The translations under genes were made by a program, and so were the position numbers. A DNA stretch of 64,000 nucleotides from Azorinus chamasolen (taxonomy: Eukaryota; Mollusca; Bivalvia; Cardiida; Solecurtidae): the NCBI GenBank assembly GCA_963576725.1, contig OY755240.1, positions 62,850,003 to 62,914,002 of the forward strand, in the 5' to 3' direction. A model generated the notes under the pieces. The model made no database searches and was not told the DNA's origin. It was given only the letters and a program-made list of their open reading frames with translations. Shown here piece after piece: positions 57,410 to 64,000 of this stretch. Within the stretch, counting starts at the first letter, position 1, and each line of letters opens with the position of its first letter.

Positions 57410-60400
57410 TGTTGTGATGGCTTCTTTTTTACAAAGGCGGAATGTTGGCAAGTTTAAAACGTCAGGATGACACCACTGACCTCTCGGGTCAGAAATAAAA
57501 GAATAACGGAAGACCGATGTGTGATTAAACTGTATTTTGAATCAAACTCTAATCTAAGTAAACAATCTAATCTAAAACAAGATGTGTTTGTGAAACACTA
57601 TGCCCCCTGGATATGATATTTGACCCTAAAGGATGACCTTGATCTTGACATGTCACCCCTCAAACTGTGCAGCTTCATGGGGCGCACATGCATACCACAT
57701 ATCAAGTCTGTATCTCTACTGGTTCAAAAGTTATGGCCAATATTAAAGTTTGTGACCTTTGACCATGAAGGATATGACCTTGACATGGTACCCCTCAAAC
57801 TGTGCAGCAAAATGAGAAACACATGTATACCAACTATCAAGTCTGTATCTCTACTAGTTCAAAAGTTATGGCCAATGTTAAAGTCGGTGACCTTTGACCC
57901 TGAAAGATGACCTTGACCTTGAAATGTCACCCCCTAAAATGTGCAGCTTCATGAGATACACATGCATACCAAATATTAAGACTTTATCTCTATTGGTTCA
58001 AAAGTTAGGGCCAATTTGAAGTTGGTGACCTTTGACCCTGAAGAATGACCTTGACATTTCACCCCTCACACTGTGCAGCTTCATGAGATACACAATCATG
58101 CCATATGTCAAGTCTCTATCTGTAGTGGTTCAAAAGTTATGACCAATGTTAAAGTCGGTGATTTGACCCATGTGTTTGACCTCTGACCTTTAAAGATGAC
58201 CTTGACATGTCACCCCTCAAAATGTGCGGCTTAATGAGATACATATGCGTGCCAAATATCAAGTCACTAGCTCTACTGGCTCAAAAGTTATGACCAATGT
58301 TAAAGTTACAGACAAAGAAACAGACAATTTGACCTTTGACCCTGACGTATGACCTTGACCTTGACATTTCACCCCTCAAAATGTGCAGGTTCATGAGATA
58401 CACAAACATGCCAAATATCAAGTCTCTATCTCTACTGGTCATAAAGTTATGGCCAATGTTAAAGTCGGTGATTTGACCAATATATTTGACCTGACCTTGA
58501 AGGATGACCTTGACCTTGACATGTCACCCCTCAAAATGCGCGGCTTCATGAGATACATATGCATGCCAGATATCTAGTCTCTATCTGTACTGACTCAAAA
58601 GTTATAACCAATGTTATAGTTGCGTTAAAGTTACAGACAAAAAACAGACAATTTGACCTTTGACCCTAAAGATGACCTTGACCTTGACATGTCACCCCTC
58701 AAAATGTGCAGCTTCATGAGATACACAAACATGCTAAATATCAAGTCTCTACCTCTACTGGTCCAAAAGTTATGGCCAATGTTAAAGTCGGTAATTTGAC
58801 CCATATATTTGACCTCTGACCTTGAAGGATGACCTTGACCTTGACATGTCACCCCTCAAAATGTGCGGCTTCATGAGATACATATGCATACCAAATATGA
58901 AGTCTCTATCTGTACTGGATCAAAAGTTATGACCAATGTTAAAGTTGCTGACAAACAAACAGACAAACAGACAAACAGACAAACAGACAGACAGACAGAC
59001 AGGGCAAAAACAATATGCCCCCCAGATCTTATCTGGGGGGCATAAAAACAATAATATTTACACAATATTTACACCAGAGCCAAAAAGTACACAAGCTTAG
59101 TTCTAAATTAAATGAGTGCAGCAGCCAATTGCTAATTAAAAGATAGAAGAAAATAGCCAAAAATGGAACTAAGGAATAATTTAGGTTTGATTGAGCGATT
59201 CTCTCCCCTAACAATTTAGAATCAAAAATGTTAAATACCAAAGATCAGAAATGCTTAAGGTTTCACCAAATAGCAGTAATGTAAAATTATGCTACGAAGT
59301 AATACCACTGAAAGTTACTTTCTACAAAGTGAGAAGAGCAGCTTTCGGGTCCCTGGTTCTAGAGAGAATCATCCCAAGCACTAAACAGACTCACTTAAAT
59401 ATGGAAATGTCACATGACCTAAACTAAGCTATCTGATTGGCTGACTCCAAGATCTCACCAAATCTCACACTAAATTGTTTTTCTTAAGACTAATGCAATA
59501 AATCTAATTTACACAAAAATAGACTTATTTTACATCAATATAATCAAATATGAGTGCCAAATTGCAATCAAAAATCATCTAAGAAAAACCTATTTAGTTC
59601 AAGTCTGTAGCTCCTAGGCTTCAGACCCATTCACTCTAGAAAATCATCAATTACAGAATATAGATAATCTCAATAATTCTAGAAAAATAGCAATCTTAAA
59701 TCTAGCATATTCATAAATCCTAAGAACATATTTCCAGAATTTATAACAACTTATTGACTGTAAAAATAGCAAAAACAAGTGACTGTCAGGCTCTGTAGGC
59801 CCCTAATGGCGGCCATTACCCTAAGGGCACCTGTTGCTAAATATTCCAATGATTGCACACTATGGCTCTCTACAACATGTCACTGTTAAAGCAATATGCC
59901 TTAATCATCTAAACAACAATAATCAACATATTAGCCATACAAAATAGTCCAAACTAATCTCAAACATGTTTAAAATGACATTAGTTTGGATCTGACTGAG
60001 AAGTAGGTCAACTGCCCAGAATGTAAACAAATAGGTTTATGGCTAATTGCTCTAATTATAGATAATGACACTTCACATAAATGTATACAGAATGTTTTCT
60101 TACTAAAACAAATCAAAATAAGTTACAGATCTAAGAGAATTTCTATTAAAAGATGTATTTCCACTCTAGATCATATCTGTCTATATAAGCTATATAGAAG
60201 TAAATGACATCAGAGCAAAAGTCAAATTCCAAGCTCAAAACACATTAATTTCACCAAATATACAAAGTGTCAAGCACGTAAATGTGTATCGTAACTATCA
60301 ACACCAAGGTCTGTATCAAAACTAGCTAGACAGATTCACAGATCTGCTCAAGAGTGGCAAATCAACTCCAGTTTTACAACACAGCACCCCCTGGAGAAAA

Positions 60401-61168
60401 ATAAAAATATCGCAAGATATTTTTACATTTCGTCCCCGAAATAATGCTTAAATTGTTGAGTTGACATGCTTCAAGTACAAACATATCAAAAATATAAATT
60501 TTGTATCAGACTAAAAAGTATCTGATACAAACACTAGGAACTATCAAGACCGAAAGTAAAACAATAACTATATACAGTTTATCTAAGTCTTATGGATAAA
60601 AAGTAATGGATTACTTTGCAAATGAGAATACTAATCGAACTTAATAAGTATCCCTCATTAACCAATAATCAAAATCTTACTTTAGAAAAAATAATCAAAA
60701 ATAATTTTGAAAATTTACATGAAAAATACTTCCAATTACAAAAGCAAAAATGTAATTTTCAAAAAAGAATTATAAGAGACTAACACAATTTTGACTGATG
60801 AAAAATATGCAAAGTACCACAACTGCAAAAATAGTACATAGTACATAGATAATGACACTTCACATAAATGTATACAGAATGTTTTCTTACTAAAACAAAT
60901 CAAAATAAGTTACAGATCTAAGAGAATTTGTATTAAAAGATGTATTTCCACTCTAGATCATATCTGTCTATATAAACTATATAGAAGGAAATGACATCAG
61001 AGCAAAAGTCAAATTCCAAGCTCAAAACACATTAATTTCACCAAATATACAAAGTGTCAAGCACGTAAATGTGTATCGTAACTATCAACACCAAGGTCTG
61101 TATCAAAACTAGCTAGACAGATTCACAGATCTGCTCAAGAATGACAACTCAATTCCAGTTTTACAACA
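57410..61168 (+). mobile_element. LTR-like retroelement remnant, CTAA duplication
   Basis: Flanked by CTAA at 57406-57409 and 61169-61172. Starts TGTTGT and ends ACAACA, the inverted TG...CA rule of LTRs. The first repeat would be 57410-60381 (about 1.5 kb once the pearl insertion is removed) and also ends ACAACA. A 465-bp stretch (60382-60847) follows, then a partial second repeat 60848-61168 that copies 60061-60381. No gag or pol frames, primer site or polypurine tract is convincing, so the LTR call is inference from ends and duplication. A further copy of the start lies at 63007. Confidence 0.5.
57584..59045 (+). mobile_element. pearl-like element inside the LTR-like repeat
   Basis: Starts near GATGTGTTTGTGAAACACTA; about nine core units of 135-165 bp (GACCTTGACATGTCACCCCT landmarks), a GACAAACA/GACA tract (58948-59000) and a terminal hairpin CCCCCCAGAT/ATCTGGGGGG at 59020-59041. 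The sequence on either side matches the uninterrupted copy at 63160-63240, so the insertion is later than the LTR-like repeat. Confidence 0.7.
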
Positions 61169-61180
61169 CTAATAAGATTA

Positions 61181-61236
61181 TTGTTAATGCTGTATGTTAT
61201 ATACTTGGGTGAAATAAAGTTCTGTTCTGTTCTTTA
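61181..61236 (+). mobile_element. short LINE-like 3' tail
   Basis: ACTTGGGTGAAATAAAGTTC then TGTTCTGTTCT, ending in short TTCTG repeats as in truncated CR1-like copies. It is absent from the relative at 43756-43992. Confidence 0.4.
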
Positions 61237-61455
61237 TAATGGCATATGATCATACGACATTTTGGCTCAGTCAGAAGCTGTAGAATCAAATCTATATTAC
61301 GCCATAAGCAAACAGAGCAGACCCTAATCAGACGGCTCCTATAGGAGCCGTCTTCTCTGTGTCTTCTCTGTTTGCAGATACACCAAAATGCGCTTACATA
61401 AGGGAAAGGGTTAAACATTTCATCACCTTCTAAATATTCTAGGACATAATCATTT

Positions 61456-61519
61456 AAATGGAAAAGTAGTAAAGTCAAGCAGGCAAAGCCACATGCAAGA
61501 CGCAACCACCACCAAAACA
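61456..61519 (+). mobile_element. repeat A start fragment
   Basis: AAATGGAAAAGTAGTAAAGT to CACCACCAAAACA matches the first 60 bp of repeat A, then stops. This marks a preferred truncation just before the microsatellite. Confidence 0.6.
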
Positions 61520-61551
61520 AGGAATTTGTTCAACTTGGCAGAAAATGCAGA

Positions 61552-61638
61552 AACATATCTATACAATGAGTTATACATATCTATACAATGAGTTAACATA
61601 TCTATACAATGAGTTAACATATCTATACAATGAGTTAA
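61552..61638. repeat. 21-bp minisatellite, four copies
   Basis: ACATATCTATACAATGAGTT recurs four times with one-base length differences. Confidence 0.85.
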
Positions 61639-61750
61639 GCACCCAGATGAGGCCCTAATCAGACGGCTTCTATAGGAGTAGTCTGATCTGGGTCTACCCT
61701 GTTCATAAGGGCGCGAAAAGACGTTTATATGAGGGAAAATGTTTCAACCT
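61639..61750 (+). mobile_element. Family-2 MITE core
   Basis: GAGGCCCTAATCAGACGGCT and AGTCTGATCTGGGTCTACCC around TTCTATAGGAGT; right end TTATATGAGGGAAAATG. Left end lost next to the minisatellite. Confidence 0.55.
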
Positions 61751-62103
61751 AGAATTAGACCTGATTTTGGTAGTCGTAGTAGAGACGTGTAACTGTATTT
61801 GTATATGCATGTAGTTCAATATTTTATCATAGTTTAAATCTCAAGTTCAAGTAGTTGGGTATTAAGATTTTTATTCTTCATACAAACTCCCAATATAAGA
61901 GCAGCCTAGGAGTATTTATTGGAATAGAGATAATATGAAACAAACATTACGCAGATAACTACCGTTCAGTTTAACAATATAGCTGTTAATTCACAGGTAG
62001 TCGTTCACATATATACCAGTTATCATACATTATGCAGATAGCAAAGAAGGAGGGGTTTAGCAAATTTAATGAGTGAAATACTTATTCTTTTATTATTTAA
62101 TCC

Positions 62104-62105
<2 letters not shown>

Positions 62106-62134
<29 letters not shown>

Positions 62135-62135
62135 T
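62106..62135. repeat. (GA)n microsatellite
   Basis: About 15 GA units within an AT-rich stretch. Confidence 0.9.
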
Positions 62136-62214
62136 AGGTCTCATTAGTAAATTCTATATCTCTCATTATAACTAAAATATTTGTAAATATACGAGGTATG
62201 TTGAAGTTTAGGTA

Positions 62215-63006
62215 AGTGTAAAAACATCGACGGGTATTTGTGAAAGACAGGAAAAGTAAAAGGAAAATACATTGAGAGTCAAGTGTAAATGAAATGGAAG
62301 GTAAAAGACATGGCGGGTTTAGCGTAAAAGACATAAAGGGTAAATGCAAAAGATATGACAAGGTAAGTGTAAAAGACCTGACGAGTTAAGTCTAACTGCA
62401 ATGGAGGATTAAGTGTAACACACATAGACAGAAGTGTTACATGTAAAAGACATGAAGGATTCAACATGAACGACATACAGGGTTAAATATAAAATATATG
62501 GAACAATAACTGTAAAAGGTATGGGGTAAATGGGTAAAAGACATGGACATGTAAGCATAAATGACGTCGATGTTACCTATTAAGGACATGGCGGAGCAAG
62601 TTGAACCCATTAACTCATAGGCTATTATTTTAGATGCAGCCTCTTTGAATAAATCTACCGGAAAGGGACATTAACTAGAAAAAAGGAAAATTTTAGAATC
62701 TTTTAGTTTGAAACCATTGTGATAAATGGAGCATTTGCTCCTATATCAGCAAATGCTCTAATTATCACAATGGTTTCACAAAGTAACTTTTACAGAGTCG
62801 TCAAACGTCTTCAATATGAGGGTAAAAGACACAGAGGGAAAGGACACGCAGTGGTACGTATAAAATAAGTGTTTAAAGACTTAGAAAAGATCCATGTATA
62901 ATATACCATTGTAAAGGACATGGAGGAGCAAGTCTAAAAGACGCAGAGGGTAAGCAACAAAGGACACGCATAAAATAAGTGTTTAAAGACTTTAAATAGG
63001 TCCATG
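62215..63006. repeat. degenerate GTAAAAGACATGG minisatellite, interrupted
   Basis: Variants of GTGTAAAAGACATGGAGGGT recur every ~20-25 bp in 62215-62600 and again in 62822-62975, with a family-1 MITE between. A longer sub-repeat (AAATAAGTGTTTAAAGACTT, GGTCCATGT) occurs at 62858 and 62972. No frame is kept, so it is not coding. Confidence 0.6.
62601..62823 (+). mobile_element. Family-1 MITE in a minisatellite
   Basis: Left TTGAACCCATTAACTCATAG, palindrome AAACCATTGTGATAAATGGA...TAATTATCACAATGGTTTC around CTCCTATATCAG. The right terminal repeat is cut after TATGAGGG. Confidence 0.65.
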
Positions 63007-64000
63007 TGTTGCGGCGTTCTTTTTTACAAAGGCGAAATGTTGGCACGTTTAAACGTCAGGATGACACCACTGACCTCTCAGTTCAGAAATAAAGAAATTA
63101 AAAGAATAACTGAAGACTAAAGTGTGATTAACCTGTATTTCGAGCTAAAATATTATCTAAACAAACAATCTAATCTAAGAAATATGAACAAACAATATTT
63201 AGATGAGCAAATAAATTTACGCAGCCTATTGCTAATTAATAGATAGAAGAAAATAACCAAACATGGAACTAGGGAATACTTTAGATTGATGATTCTCTCC
63301 AATACCAATTTAGAATCAAAAATATTAAATGCCAAACTCAGAAATACTGAAGGTTTCACCAAATAGTAGTAATGTAAAAGTATGCTAAAAAGTAAATACC
63401 ACTGAAAGGTCTGTCTACATGGTAAGAGAGTCAGCTTTCAGGTCCCTGGTTCTGGAGAGAATGCCCGACACTTGCAGTAGCGTTTCGTATGTAGAGACAA
63501 ATCACATGACCTACATTAAGCCATATGATTGGCCGACTGCAAGATCTCACCAAATCTCACACTAAATTGTTTTTCTTAAGACTATAAATCTAACTTACAC
63601 AAAAATAGACTTATTTTACATCAATATAACCAAAACTGAGTGCCAAATTGCAATCAAAAATCATTTAAGAAAAAGGCTGTTAGTCTAAGTCTGTAGCTGT
63701 TTGCTCCAGACCGAATCACTCAGAAAAATCATCAATTACACAATATAGAAAATCTCAATAATTCCAGAAAAAATAGTAATCCTAAATCTGGCATATTCAC
63801 AAACCCTCAGAACATATTTCCAGAGTTTATTACAACTTATTGGCTGTAAGGTGACTCTCAGGCTCTGTAACACCCTAATGGCACCTGTTGCTAAATGTTC
63901 CAATAATTGCAAACTATGGCTCTTTAAAACAAGTCACTGTTAATGTAATATGTCTAAATCATCCAAACAACAATTATCAACATATTAGCCATAAAATATA
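63007..64000 (+). mobile_element. second copy of the LTR-like repeat, runs off window
   Basis: Begins TGTTGCGGCG and aligns with 57410 onward (CTTTTTTACAAAGGCG, ACGTCAGGATGACACCACTG, CTAATTAATAGATAGAAGAA), without the pearl insertion. It extends past the window end, so whether it is a solo repeat or part of a larger element is unknown. Confidence 0.55.

Larger units (their letters stand above)
57354..61414 (+). mobile_element. Family-2 MITE split by nested insertions
   Basis: Left part 57354-57409 (TTAA, TGATGAATATTCATGTAGGA) and right part from 61169 (CTAATAAG, then GGCTCAGTCAGAAGCTGTAG, the palindrome with GCTCCTATAGGAGC, TTAA 61411-61414) are continuous in the intact relative at 43756-43992. 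The interval holds an LTR-like element and, after it, a ~55-bp LINE-like tail. Confidence 0.65.

Overview
This is eukaryotic DNA with no prokaryotic gene structure. It is AT-rich, has spliced coding exons and long introns, and is dominated by transposable elements. The best fit is a bivalve mollusc, probably an imparidentian clam or mussel. The reasons are several 'pearl'-type elements (tandem ~130-200 bp cores followed by GACA/GACGG microsatellite and a short hairpin), TTAGGG-like interstitial repeats, an L1/Tx1-type LINE, and many foldback MITEs. The species call is inference; I could not run a search.

Host genes. One gene looks intact: a two-exon GNAT-type N-acetyltransferase. It has a 12-codon first exon (1296-1331) and a main exon (5643-6311), with matching phase-0 splice sites. 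A diverged paralogue has the same organisation (28506-28541 and 49173-49826) but carries an in-frame TGA and a 15-nt deletion, so it is probably a pseudogene. One small possible exon (725-769) may belong to a gene that lies mostly outside the window.

Layout. 1-6.3 kb: first acetyltransferase, its intron filled with pearl and MITE copies. 6.4-15.1 kb: dispersed repeats A and B, a retroelement fragment, two pearl-like elements, and a nest of three insertions (12.6-15.1 kb). 15.6-24.4 kb: LINE ORF1 with two CCHC knuckles, a repeat A copy, a ~3 kb array of about 26 units, then a decayed LINE ORF2 (endonuclease plus reverse transcriptase). 24.4-28.5 kb: repeat B, MITEs and a reverse-oriented pearl element. 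28.5-49.2 kb: the presumed intron of the second acetyltransferase copy. It holds a 657-bp duplication with telomere-like motifs, a 626-bp satellite with a two-unit higher-order pattern, an (AT)n tract and a 32-bp minisatellite. 49.2-57.3 kb: pseudogene main exon, then densely packed and nested MITEs, a tRNA-derived SINE and a LINE 3' remnant. 57.35-64 kb: a MITE split by an LTR-like element that is itself split by a pearl element, then a second LTR-like copy running off the end.

The most unusual theme is the foldback MITEs. Several families with different ends (TTAACCC...GGGTTAA, or TA-flanked CAGTAAAACC) share the same dyad centre, CTCCT-NN-AGGAG, inside long near-perfect palindromes. Insertion junctions in several nests can be checked against uninterrupted copies in the same window.
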